From: Aquilaria yunnanensis | Lineage: Eukaryota; Streptophyta; Magnoliopsida; Malvales; Thymelaeaceae | Direction of reading: 5' to 3' | NCBI GenBank assembly: GCA_039654915.1 | Contig: CM077599.1 | Location: forward strand, 65,152,501 to 65,216,500 | DNA: 64,000 nt | In this document: positions 1 to 10,622 of the stretch, in pieces | Numbering within the stretch: the stretch's first letter is position 1 | Layout of the letters: every line of letters begins with the position of its first letter | Position numbers and translations under genes: made by a program | The notes under the pieces: model-generated | What the model was told of the DNA's origin: nothing | What the model saw: only the letters and a program-made list of their open reading frames with translations | The model's database searches: none

Positions 1-58
1 CTTGGCACACATCCTTAGTAGACTGCTAAAATCTCCCAAGCCTAAACTTTAGAACAAA

Positions 59-1010
59 ATGGCATCCTCCCCCTTCTACCCTCCTATGTTCAATGAAAAA
101 ACCAACCTCCTAACCAATGTTGAATGTTATGAATATCAGTCTTTTACTTTTAACCAATGACACAAAGTTTTCCATTACCATTGCTCTCTTATAGAGAAAT
201 ATAGTTTTGAAAACTACCCGATCAAGTTTGTTGGTATTCATCCTAAGCATCATTTTGCCTAACTTTTCTATATCCCTGATATTTTTGTTTTTCCACCCTT
301 AGCCTGATCTTTTTTCTGGTACCTTTGTTCTATCCACACTATTAGTATCATCTTTAATATTCCTTGGTTTTATCAGTTTATCACTTTTTGTAAAAATTTT
401 CCTATCAATTTTGATGCCTCCAAAATTGCCATTTTCCTCACCTATTTCACCCCTATTTACCATTGGGTGAAAGCCCTTAAATTTTCTTATATGGACTTAA
501 ACCAATCCATCCTAAGGTCTTAGGTTCACCTTCAGCTATCTAGTATTTCTCCTCAAAATTCCTCACTTTTGTATGGGATAGCACATGTAATATACCTTTT
601 CCTCATCCTATTGCTCTTACCAAAACCAGCACCCTTAGGTTTACTCCTAGCCCTTTAGATTACCATTACAAAAACCAAGAATTTAACCTTACCATCTTGT
701 CTAGCAGTGCCCTAATGATTATAAAAATTTCCTGCAGAAGCGCATCAATATGATCACACTATCTTTTCTCTGGAAGTTTAGCCTCATGACAATCCATATT
801 AGCCATCTTATCCAGTAGACTACCAGGAAATGGTTCATGAAGCTCTTCAATGCTTTGAAGAACACCAAAGATTGAACAAGCTAGAGAAGTCAAAGAACGA
901 GAAGAAAAAACTCTTAAGTTAATTGTTTGCCTTGCTTCATCTCTTTCACTTGACGACACCATTATTGAGGATTCACCACAGACAGAAATAAGACAACAAT
1001 TTATCACTCC
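59..1010 (+). pseudogene. Pararetrovirus second ORF, left-arm copy, broken
   Basis: A reading frame starts at the ATG at 59 and shows coding-like sequence with several in-frame stops, the first about 34 codons in. The same start context and the same first stop occur in the right-arm copy (start at 5172, minus strand), so that stop arose before the two copies separated, or in their common source. The frame lies downstream of the polyprotein, where florendovirus-type pararetroviruses carry an extra ORF of unknown role. I do not recognise a domain in it. The 3' end is approximate because the frame decays. Confidence 0.4.
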
Positions 1011-1241
1011 AAATTGTGACTATGGATTTGACTGTGTACACTGGCACATGGCCAATAACCCTAATTTTTTGCATAAAGACCTTGATCGGACACCATTAAC
1101 TCCCTCCAGCTATAATTCTAAAGATCTTTATCTCAACCTTCATAATGGCTGGTCCCTCTAATGGTTCCCTCCATGTTCTTATCATTTAAGAGTCTTTGTT
1201 TTTTCCTTTGTAAAAGTAAAGTAGTTTTTCTAGTGTGGTGT

Positions 1242-2667
1242 GATGTTGTTAGTATTGTGCCCAAAAAGCCAATCATGAGATGATTGTATTTTTGCACATT
1301 GAGTCATGATATTTTATTGAGGCATTAATCCAGCAATTTTGTTTGTTGTTTTGTTTCTGCGTAACGTAATAAACATAATTGTAACCCTAGAATAATGATA
1401 TTCTTAAACGTCCCTAGTCTAGTATTATTGTGGAGCGGGTTGCAATAATACATAATGACTAGCATATGTGGAGACTAATATGAGATATGTAGTCTACATA
1501 TGGGTACAAGTTGGAGAACTTGTGTACTGGACCGACCCACCATGAGAACACTTCATGGATCATTATATGAGTGTCATAAGTGATTCTCATAGTGATCATG
1601 GTATATGTAGTCCTTCGACCTAAGATCAGCAAGGTTCCCTACATGTGAGTCACATACTTTGATACTTTCCTTTGTTGCTCGTAACTGAGTGAACTTGAAG
1701 GAGGTCATTGGGTATGTCACATATCATGCGGAGGGATTTGTATGATCAATATGGGATTTGTCCCTCCTATGTAACGGGAGTGATATCTTTGGGCCCCTTG
1801 ATAGAGTGAGACTTAGAAAATGCATGGCCATGCTCCGATGAGTTGATATATGATATCAATGTCGTCAGTTTAAGTTGGTCTACTCGGTAATCAAGAAACC
1901 AAAGATTGGGCTATACGAGAGTGACACATTCCATGTCTTGTGCTTAGTCTTGATATCTTGGACAAAGGGACAATGGCATATATCGGTGATGATCATAAAG
2001 GTTTAGTCGATTCACCGACAATCTTGTCACTTGGGTAGCAATGATGTGTTGCTAGACACCGCTCATTGCTTATGATCATAAATGTGATTTATGATCATTG
2101 CCAACATGGCAAGAGCCTATTGGGTCGCACACATAGAGCTATTTGGATCATTAGAGTGCATGGGCTAATTATTTGGGTTATGGTTTCACTTTAATTTCGT
2201 ATTAATAATGGGCCAAGGAGTTGAGCCATTATTAAGCCCGAAATTAAATCCTAATTGGATTAGGGCTTTGAAACCCATTAGGCCTGGAAGTTGAGTCTCA
2301 CTATAAATACAACTTTTAAGTGAGAAATTCGCAGGTCTCCTTGCCCTAGCCTCCCAAAAGGACAGCCGCACTCTTCTCTTGCAATTCCTTGGAGGACGCA
2401 AGCTAGCACTGCGAGCGCAAGAGAAACGCATCTGCCGGGACGTGGTGGAAGCGTGGTGATCCCGAGAGGCTCGTGTGGATACCATAGAGAGCCTGAACAC
2501 GTCAACTGTTCAGGTTTTGTGATTCGACTCTACAGTTGAGTGAGAGATCTCAACCGAAAATTAGGTATGAAATTTTCGAACACCCGGTTTACCCCATTTC
2601 ACTTGGATCCTGGAGGGTTTCGGTTAAATTCCGCTGCGCTGTTTGGCTCCCGAAACCCAACAGATGT
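1242..2667 (+). mobile_element. Solo LTR (1247-2662) with 5-bp target duplication
   Basis: The 1416-bp unit begins TGTTAGTATTG and ends CCCAACA, the TG...CA form of an LTR. It is flanked by perfect 5-bp direct repeats GATGT at 1242-1246 and 2663-2667. A TATA box (CTATAAATAC) lies at 2301-2310. No internal retrotransposon region adjoins it, so it is a solo LTR left by LTR-LTR recombination. A second copy in the same orientation lies at 39173-40603. The uninterrupted pre-insertion sequence survives in the inverted viral arm near 3718-3745. The superfamily is not certain; 5-bp duplications fit both Copia and Gypsy. Confidence 0.85.
2301..2310 (+). promoter_or_regulatory. TATA box of the solo LTR
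   Basis: CTATAAATAC sits about 1.05 kb into the 1416-bp LTR, a usual place for the U3/R boundary. Function is inferred from position only. Confidence 0.5.
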
Positions 2668-3119
2668 AAGCATTAATGTATTTTATTTTATACTCTTCAA
2701 GCTTTCACTTTTGTATAAGGGAAGCTCCTCCTTTCTATAAGGCATTCAGATTTGGATTCCAAAAATATAATATCCTTGTATCTACCATTCATGGCTTTTT
2801 AAATTTTCCTTGGTGAGAGAGTAGAGCGGAATTCTTAGTTTTGCAACTTCTTACAAATGTTCTAAGTTGCCACTTCTATGGATCCGCTTAGAATCAATAT
2901 CTTCAAGTTTATATTTGTTAAGCTTAAAGACAAATGGTGACTTACGGGGTATCTATTTTCTGAGAGTCTGTATTTGCTTTCAAACCTAATATTTGTAAAC
3001 CTACTCCGATTCCGGGTGTATCCTTTAAATAATTAAATGAATAAGACTCTAACAAAAAGGTTTGGTGTGTTCTTAAGACACCTAAATAGCCTGGTTGCCT
3101 GGTGCCTTTTTTTTTTTTT

Positions 3120-3320
3120 TTTTGGATTTGTTTATGTGGGCTTATGGCTTAAGGCTTGGCCGTGTGATTTTCAGGTTGTATCACCTTAGAGTCCATGGCT
3201 CTGATACCATATCTGTTCTGAGATAAATAAGTTCATAGACTTTAAGGTGATACAGCCAAAAAATCACATAGCCAATCCTTAAGCAATAAGCCTACATAAA
3301 CAAATCCAAACAACGTGGCA
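3120..3320. repeat. Head-to-head junction of two pararetrovirus copies
   Basis: Sequence at 3123-3195 is the inverted copy of 3230-3310, with a unique spacer of about 35 bp between them. The spacer contains the tRNA-Met primer site of the right-hand copy. The two arms extend outward for at least 3 kb on the left, interrupted by the solo LTR, and about 2 kb on the right before the left copy leaves the window. The junction lies at the primer-site discontinuity of the viral genome, a known weak point in pararetroviral DNA. Confidence 0.75.
3198..3209 (-). promoter_or_regulatory. Pararetrovirus tRNA-Met primer binding site
   Basis: Read on the minus strand this is TGGTATCAGAGC, exactly complementary to the 3' end of plant initiator tRNA-Met, the primer used by Caulimoviridae and many Copia elements. 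Together with the near-copy at 10430-10441 it sets the viral unit length at 7232 bp. Confidence 0.75.
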
Positions 3321-3499
3321 TCAGGCAACCCAGCTATTCAGGAGTTCTCAAAGGCACACCACACATTTTCATTAGTCTCACTTACTTGATTATTCAGATG
3401 GTACACCTAGAATCAAAGTAGGCTTACAAATATTATGTTTGATCACTGTTAGCCTTCAAGCTTAATAAATATAAACTTGAAGATTTTAATTCTAAGAGG

Positions 3500-4022
3500 A
3501 TCCATAGAAGCAGTAACTTAGAACATCTGTAAGAAGTTGGAAAACTAAAAACTTCGCTCCACTTTCTCACCAACAAAAATTTAGAAAGCCACGAGTAGTA
3601 TACTCAGGGATATTATATTTCTGGAATCCAAATTTGAATGCCTTACAGAGAGGGGGAACTTCCCCTTATATAGAAGTGGAAGCTTGAAGATGACAAAATA
3701 AAATACATCATTGCTTACATCACACCACACTAGAGAAACTACTTTACTTTTGATTATAAGTTGATTCACAGAAGTGGCAACTTAGAATATCTATAAGAAG
3801 TTGGAAAACTAAGAACTTTGCTACGCTCTCTCACCAGGGAAAATTTAGAAAGCCATGGATGGTAGACACAAGGATATTATATTTTTGGAATCTAAATCTG
3901 AATGCCTTACTGAGGAAGAGCTTCCCTTATACAGAAGTATAAGGTCGAGGAGGACAAAATAAAATACATCATTACTTACATCACAACACACTAGACAAAC
4001 TACTTTACTTTTGCAAAAAAAA
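3500..4022 (-). repeat. Tandem duplication of the viral promoter region
   Basis: Two units of about 264 bp lie in tandem: roughly 3500-3760 and 3764-4022. Matching points are the gaagttggaaaact segments (3532 and 3797) and the tgaatgcctta segments (3637 and 3901). Each unit has a TATA-like sequence on the minus strand: TATATAAG near 3665-3672 and GTATAAGG near 3927-3940. The left inverted arm has only one unit (about 2668-2935 before the LTR break), so the duplication arose in this arm or was lost from the other. Confidence 0.7.
3664..3673 (-). promoter_or_regulatory. Pararetrovirus TATA box
   Basis: On the minus strand CTATATAAGG is followed by a short G/A-rich and then C/T-rich stretch, like the promoter of caulimovirus full-length transcripts. 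It lies upstream of the primer site in the viral reading direction. A weaker copy sits in the second tandem unit. Confidence 0.5.
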
Positions 4023-4219
4023 AAAAAAACAAAGATTCCTAAATGATAAGAACATGGAGGGGACCATTATGGGGATCATCCATTATAGAGATTGACATGA
4101 TGATCTTTAAAATTATAGCTGAAGAGAGTTGATGGTGTCTTGTTACGGTCTTCGTACAAAAAATTAATGTTATTAGCCATGTGCCAGTGTACACAGTAAA
4201 ATCAATAGTCATAATTTTG

Positions 4220-5172
4220 AGTGGTAAATTCTCTTTTTATTTCTAACGATGGTGGTTCCTCAAGAATGGTGTCATTTTGTGAAAGAGACAAATAAGGTCA
4301 GGCAAATAACTTAAAAGTTTCTTTTACTTGTTCTCTAGCTTCTCTGGCTTGTTCAATCCTTTAATGTTCTTCAAAGTGTTGGAGAGCTTCATGAATCATT
4401 TTCCGGTAGTCTATTAGATAAAATAGCCAATGTGGATTGTCATGAGACCAAACTTCTAGAGAAAAGATAGTATGATTATGTTAATATGCTTTTTCGAGGA
4501 AATTCTTATAATCATTAAAGCACTACCAGGCAAGATGGGCAAGCTTAAACTCTAGATTTTTGTAATGGTAATGTACAATGCTAGGAATAAACCTAAAGGT
4601 GCTAGTTTTGGTAAGGGTGATAAGACAATGGAAAAAGTATATTACTTGTGCTGTTCTATATAAAAGTCAGTAATTTTGAGGAGAAATACTAAATAGCTTG
4701 AGGTGAACCCAAGACTTTGGGATGGATAGGTTTAAGCCCCTATAAGAAAATTTAAGGGCTTTCACCCAATGGCAAATAGGGGCGAACCAAGTGAGGAAAA
4801 TGGTAACTTGAAGGGTATCAAAATTGATAGAAAAATTTTAACAAAAAGTGTAAACTGAAAAAGCTAAGGGATATTGAAGATGATACGAATAGTATGGATG
4901 GAAATAAAAGTACCATAAAAAAATAAGGCTAATGGTGGAAAAACAGAAATATCAAGGATATAGAAAAGAAAGGCGTAAGGATACTTAGGACGAATGCCAA
5001 TTGGTTAGACTAGGTAGTTTTCAAAACCATATTTCTCTATAATAGAGAAATGGCAATGGAAAACTCTATGTCATTGGTTAAAGGTAAAAGATTGATATTC
5101 ATAGCATTCAACATCAGTTGGGAGGCCAGTTTATTTATTTAACACAAAAGGGTAAGAGGAGGAGGATGCCAT
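4220..5172 (-). pseudogene. Pararetrovirus second ORF, right-arm copy, broken
   Basis: The frame starts at the ATG at 5170-5172 on the minus strand, directly after the end of the RNase H region (about 5335). It matches the plus-strand copy at 59-1010 codon by codon for several hundred bases. In-frame stops occur after about 13 and 34 codons; the second is shared with the left copy and the first is private to this one. No known domain was recognised. An ORF downstream of the polyprotein is typical of florendovirus genomes, so a viral ORF of unknown role is the best description. Confidence 0.4.
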
Positions 5173-5334
5173 TTTAGTTCTAAAGTTTAGGATTGGGAGG
5201 TTTTGGCATTCTACTAAGGATGTCTACCAAGGCATTGATGCTGCCCTTTACAAGCTTAACATCAAGGAGAACTATACAAACCATTGTTGCCATCTAAGTA
5301 GCTTCATGTTAGGAAGTTGCTTCTGGTGGAAGTT

Positions 5335-8300
5335 CTACATTTTTGGGAAAGCTGACATGTTCATCTCAACCAAAAAGTGATGTCCAACTAAATGAAATTG
5401 GAATTTTTCAATTTCTCTTTTAACAGCTAGGACTTCCTTATAGGTTGAATGATAATGCTTTTCACTGTCTTTGAACTTACCGCTATTGTAGCTACACACA
5501 GGTCTCACACTATTTATTTGTTGAATGAGGACCACACCCCAGAATTCATTAAAAGCATCCATCCAGGGAATCAGTTAGGAATCTTTAAAGGAGGAAGGGA
5601 CTAGACTACTTTAGCTTGACAACTGCTTGATGCTGAAGAGAAAACCATGAAAGGTGGTTTTTCTTGATGAACGTGTGTAGCAGTTGGAGAATATTTGATA
5701 AATGTGAGAAAAACTCTCAAATGTAATTGACAAGACCCAAAACTTTCTAGACCTGCTTCTTTGTAAGATTATCCTTAGGAAAATTCAATATCTTTGTTCC
5801 TACATATGGTTGAGGATGGTATTTTTTATTCATAATCTGTATATTAAGGAACTTAATTGACGTCTAAGTAATGACCATTTTTTTTTTTAGAAAGCATAAC
5901 TTTACATTGCTTGACTATATCAGCAAATTGATTGAGTACTTTAAGATGAGAACTTGCATAAGGTGAAAATAATAAAATTTCATCAATATAAACAAGGGCT
6001 AACAAGAGGATGAGGTAGAAGATTTGAATCATGTCCTTTTGGAAGAGTGAATGGGCGACTTTAAGGCCAAAGGGTATAACTATTCATTAGTAGTGAATAT
6101 CTGGGCTATAAAAGACTGTTTTGTATTTATCATGAGGTTTAATGCTTAATTGCCAGAACCAAATTTAAGATCAAACTTGAAGAAGATTTTGGCATTTTGT
6201 AGAAAAGGTATTCTTTCTATGCAAAAGGAATTTTATGTTAGCCAAAAAATCATTTAAAGGTTTATAATCAATAACAAGTCTAAACTTTCCATGGACTTGT
6301 TAAGAATGTTTGTTGACAAAAAATGCGTGACATGCCCATAAGGAGGTCGTTGGCTCAATAAGTTCCTGAGCTTGTAAGTCTTGAAGTTTAGATATTCCTC
6401 TAGCCTTTTCTTCAAGTGTCATGCCAGAATTTGTTGCTTTAGTGGGATCCACATCTTTATTTTTCTCAAATGAAAGTTCAATGAAGAATTTGGGATTCTT
6501 CCACAAGGGTTGTGGGTACTTTTTTTTCAAACTTAGCATGTGATTCAACCCAAAACTGATCAATTACCATTTGTATGATTGCTCTAAATACTAGGTTTGT
6601 TGTAATGTCTTGATAATTTGCAGTCAAATTTTTTCCTTTATAGGAATATAACTTTGGGAGTAAATACCCATGGAAGGAAAAAATTTTTAATCCTTAAACT
6701 AGTATCAGTCCATTGGACAGGAAGTCTTTTTGATATGACCAAATCCCAAAATCATGTCTCTACCATGTCCTTGGAAACCATAAACAAGTGTTACCAAGTA
6801 CTTGGACGAAGATAAGCAAATCTTGACCAGTTTACTGATCTTGTCAATATAGAAAACACCATTTTCTGCCTTGAATCATTTATTGCATTAGAGCCAAATA
6901 TGATCAAGAAGGAGTTTAGGATTGATAATGGTATGCATTGCTCCTATATAAAAAAGAGTGATAATTGGTATAGGCTTAGCATACTTATCAATCATAATTG
7001 TTACCCAAGCTTGTGGGATAGCTTGAGTAGCAAGGAATGATGGCTCAAAAAGGGTTAGTTGCATCATGTTTACAAAACTAGCACCTGAGTCTAATGAATA
7101 TGCTTCTATGGCAAATAATGCAGAAGATTCATCATCAGTTTTAGAGAAAATAGACTCCATATCTTTATGATAAAGATCAGTGCCTGTGACATTTGTAACT
7201 GTGTTCACCAATTTGGCTCTAGGCTTAGAATTCTTTTAAGGACTTTTTTTTTTTTTGCAAAGTGACCTCTTTAGCAATAAATAAAACATTTCTTAAATTT
7301 TTCAGTATTCCTCTTATACTAGAAAATTTTTTTCTCTTATTATGAAATTTCTTAGGCCTTTTAGAGAATGAAGAAAAGTTCTTTTAGTGATGCCTTTTCT
7401 TTAAAAACAATTACAAATTTGCTTTTCCTTGAACTTGATAGAAAGCTCTAGTCATTGACATACCTTATTAGTGAGGCCTTGTGACTTACCAAATTCCTTG
7501 AAGAATGTATAGTGTTGCATAGTTTTTGTAAGGCTGTCATTACTTTTTGATGAAGTTTTCTAAATGTAAATTTATTTAAGAACTTGTCATTTTGTTAAAT
7601 CAATTGAAGAGTTACCTGGCCAATTGTCTCTGGGACAAAGTTCAAATACGCTTGTCTTAGATTGTTATCATCATACCCTATGCTGAGTAAATAATAACGC
7701 TTCATCATTCTTGAGAAGTGTTTCTCCATATATTTTCTACTGTCTAAGCAACATTTCATCTTGAAATATTCTTCTCTTTCAACATAAACAAGAAAATTTA
7801 GTTTCCAAGGAACTAAACATAAAGTACTTGGATGAATTGATCAACAGTTGGAATATTTTGTAATTAAAGCTATCGATATTGTCCATGGTGAAAGTACCAT
7901 TGCTTCATTGTTCCAATCATGGCAGCAATAAAAGTTGAATTAACTTTTGCATTTATTACACCTTCTTTTTTTGCATCTATGTTTGGCACCAAGCATGCAT
8001 CTTTAGGAATCTTTCATGCCATATATGTGGAGGGATATCATCCACAGTAAGCTTGACAGATATAGTAGGTGAGTTCCAAGTAGAAACATTCACATGTGGT
8101 AGATCATTAAGATTGGATTCGTCCTCAGAATCATAAGGAACACTTGGAGCATTTTGGACTTTAGGCATTTTAGGTTCATCTGATTATGCCATAAACACAT
8201 TATGCTTAGAAAAGTTTGATGAGATTAAAAACTCTTGATCATCTTCTGATGATTTAGAAGAGGCAATAGAATTAAGTTCAACATCTGCCTATGATGATTG

Positions 8301-10356
8301 TGACTGAGCCATATGGATCCAATGGTATGAGAAAGTGGTAATTGGATTGGCTTGGAGTGTCATGTCTTCATGAGTTGGTTTATGGATTTTTACTAAAGAA
8401 TTAAAAGGCTTGGATGATTATGGTTATTGTCGAGGTTTTTCTAAAATAGTTGGGCCTTTAGGTTTTGGTTCCTTTTGTGATTTAGGCTCAATTTGGGTAA
8501 AACTTTTTGGTGGAGGTCAACGAGGCTTGGGCTTAGGTTTTGGTTGTGGGTTGGAGTGTTGGTAAAGTGATGGAAAAGTAACAAACAGGTTAACATTGGG
8601 TGGCGATGGTCTTGTGTGAAATAGGCTAAAAGGTTAAGGATTAATCAAAGGATGAGTGCAAGGATCTGGAAGCTGGGGTTGCTGGCTAGCCTGAAGATAG
8701 CTTAGTTGTTGCTTGAGATTAGTGGTGGCCAATAGGCCGGGTTGGCCCAGGCCCGACCCAGACCCGGCTCGGGTCAAACTCAGCCCGGCATGGTCAAACC
8801 TGGGCTTGACTCAGCACGGATAAGGCTCGGAAGGTGACGGGCTGAACATGGGCTTAAAAGAAGAGGGAGGCCCAAACTGGCACAACTCGGCCCAATTGGC
8901 CATTCAACCCGGTCCGGGCCATTGGCTGGGTCGGACGTTTCTAGAAATCCATTGAGTTTTCAAAAAATTTAAAAAAATGGGAAAATGACAGCCAGCCCCC
9001 CTTAATGGCTCCAAACTATTTTTTTGATCCCAGACTTTTTTACCTTCACTCAACAGCCACTAACGGCTAGTTTTTGAGGGATTTTTGAGAATCTGATGAC
9101 GACAAGACTAAATATCCTTCTTTTCTAAAAACAAGACATAGTAATCAAAATTATAGGATGGTTCACCGAAAAGTCCAATTAATGTGTCACCATCTTCATA
9201 TCTTTGGTGAAAAGCTCTTGTGATTATTTCTTCTTTTTCATTGTTTCCACCATATCATCATCATAAGACAATAAGTAATCAACATAATCACAAACATCAA
9301 AATACTTATGGCCTTTATCATTTTGAAATTGATAAATAGGAAAACCATCAACAGTAAAATATTTGATTGGAACATGAATTTTTGGATCTGGTTCATAAAT
9401 TATGGTCATAACTATAGAAGTAGAGAAAACATCAGCATCTTGATATGATTCAGCTTCTCTTTAAAACAAAATTTCAGTTTGCCCTTCTTTTCTATCGAGG
9501 AAAATAGGCTTTTTGGACTGAATAAGCTATGATTGTTGATGAAGAGATTCATAACTTGTAATTCAGAATGCTCGAATAAGTCGTTGAAGTTATTCTCTAG
9601 AATCTGGTGAGGAACATTTGTTTTGTTTGGGACATGGCTTGTATCAATAGAAAGATACAATTCATCACTATTCATATTGGGCATGGCAAAATCTAGTGCT
9701 TGATTTTGGACTCTATATGCCATCTGGTGATGGAGAATTGCCGCATAAGTAGAAGAAATTTGTTCTTCACTAGTAATCTATAATTGGACCTTCAAGGCAA
9801 ACAGTAGACAGGTATCTTGAAGAGCCATATTGATATTTGGGAAAAAAGTTATTAAGATAGTACCAACATTAAGTGTAGTCTCCATAGTACCAACGTAAGT
9901 ATGTCTGTATGTTTTGTATTGAGTATCAAGGAAAGCGAGTTTAGTCGTAACCGGTAGTCTTTTTCATCCACAATAAATGAGAGCAAGCCGAATAGCTCTA
10001 AAATGGAGATGAGTAAAACCTTCTGTAATCCATTAGCGTGGGAAAGATGAAGGAATCTCAAGAGTAACATACTATTTCTTGTTGGTAGTAGGAAAAATAT
10101 GCTGATCAAACTTTGTCACTTGAACATATTCTTTAACAACTCTGAAAGAATGAAAGATCAAATTTTTCACTATTTTAGACAAAGAGTGAGAATGTTTTGC
10201 AAACACTTTATAAGGGCTTATAAGAGGAAGATTAGTCAGTGGGACTTTATCTTCTTTTGAAAGATATTTAAATTCATAAAGGGAATCTAGGTGGGAGGCA
10301 GAGGAAGAACATTCGGAGGTTGAAGGTGTGAAAGTTAGAGTTGAAGTTCTAGACAT
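5335..10356 (-). pseudogene. Pararetrovirus polyprotein remains (MP-CP-AP-RT-RNase H)
   Basis: Start at the ATG at 10356, about 75 bp after the primer site. Going down the minus strand: 9850-10356 movement-protein-like region; 7980-9720 capsid/linker region with acidic serine-rich stretches; about 7230-7440 a Cys/Lys-rich nucleic-acid-binding segment; 6888-7211 the aspartic protease, where the active-site Asp-Thr-Gly is changed to Ile-Gly-Ala; 6300-6563 the start of the reverse transcriptase; about 5980-5992 the catalytic Tyr-Ile-Asp-Asp box, now ending in Glu; and 5335-5562 RNase H. Many stops and frame changes separate these blocks, and the protease and polymerase active sites are both damaged. 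The locus is not functional. It has no recognisable host role. Confidence 0.75.
8723..9108. mobile_element. Foreign GC-rich patch replacing viral sequence (hAT-end-like)
   Basis: The second viral copy (31172-31645) is continuous here, but this copy switches at 8722 to a GC-rich stretch full of GGCCCGG/CCGGGTT words (8725-8945) and returns to viral sequence at about 9109. The viral sequence missing relative to the other copy is about 470 bp. The GC-rich words resemble the ends of plant hAT-type elements; a similar block lies at 61985-62080 next to a hAT transposase. No clear target duplication is visible. Confidence 0.45.
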
Positions 10357-10429
10357 ATTGGTAAAATTGATTTGAGAGATCAGTAAGAGAATATTAGTAT
10401 TATGACTTTTTGGATAATGATTTGTGCTA

Positions 10430-10441
10430 GCTCTGATACTA
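10430..10441 (-). promoter_or_regulatory. Second pararetrovirus primer site, one base changed
   Basis: Minus strand TAGTATCAGAGC differs from the tRNA-Met primer site at one position. It lies 75-85 bp upstream of the polyprotein ATG and 7232 bp from the intact site at 3209. Confidence 0.65.
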
Positions 10442-10622
10442 AATATGTTGTAAGATAACTAAGTTCATAGACTCTAAGGTGGTACAGCCCAAAAATGACA
10501 CGGCCAAGCCTTAAGCCATAAGCCCGCATATACAAATCCAAATAAAGGGGCACCGGGCAACCATGTTATTTAGGTGTTCTCAAAGGCACATCACACCTTT
10601 TGGTTAGAGTCTCACTCACTTG

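Larger units (their letters stand above)
1..3195 (+). mobile_element. Endogenous pararetrovirus, left inverted arm (partial)
   Basis: This stretch is a diverged reverse-complement copy of 3230-5240. For example, 5-90 matches 5160-5235 inverted, 1020-1240 matches 4010-4215 inverted, and 2668-3195 matches 3230-3725 inverted. It holds the viral region downstream of the polyprotein: a second reading frame, the promoter region and the sequence leading up to the primer site. It stops about 40 bp short of the primer site of the opposite arm. It continues beyond the left edge of the window. A solo LTR at 1247-2662 interrupts it. Assignment to Caulimoviridae rests on the linked right arm, which carries movement protein, protease and reverse transcriptase remains. 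Confidence 0.75.
3210..10622 (-). mobile_element. Endogenous pararetrovirus, full unit (Caulimoviridae)
   Basis: On the minus strand the order is: primer site (10441), short leader, movement-protein-like region, capsid/nucleic-acid-binding region, aspartic protease, reverse transcriptase, RNase H, a second ORF, promoter, and primer site again (3209). Sequence 10440-10622 is repeated at 3220-3420, as expected for a linearised circular viral genome longer than one unit. There are no LTRs and no integrase, which separates it from Ty3/Gypsy elements. The single long polyprotein with the movement protein first resembles petuviruses and florendoviruses. Frames are broken by many stops and frameshifts and by a foreign patch at 8723-9108. 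Family placement is firm; the genus is tentative. Confidence 0.8.

Noticed and set aside
759..1007. An 82-codon minus-strand frame
   Set aside because: Antisense to the viral second ORF of the left arm; no domain.
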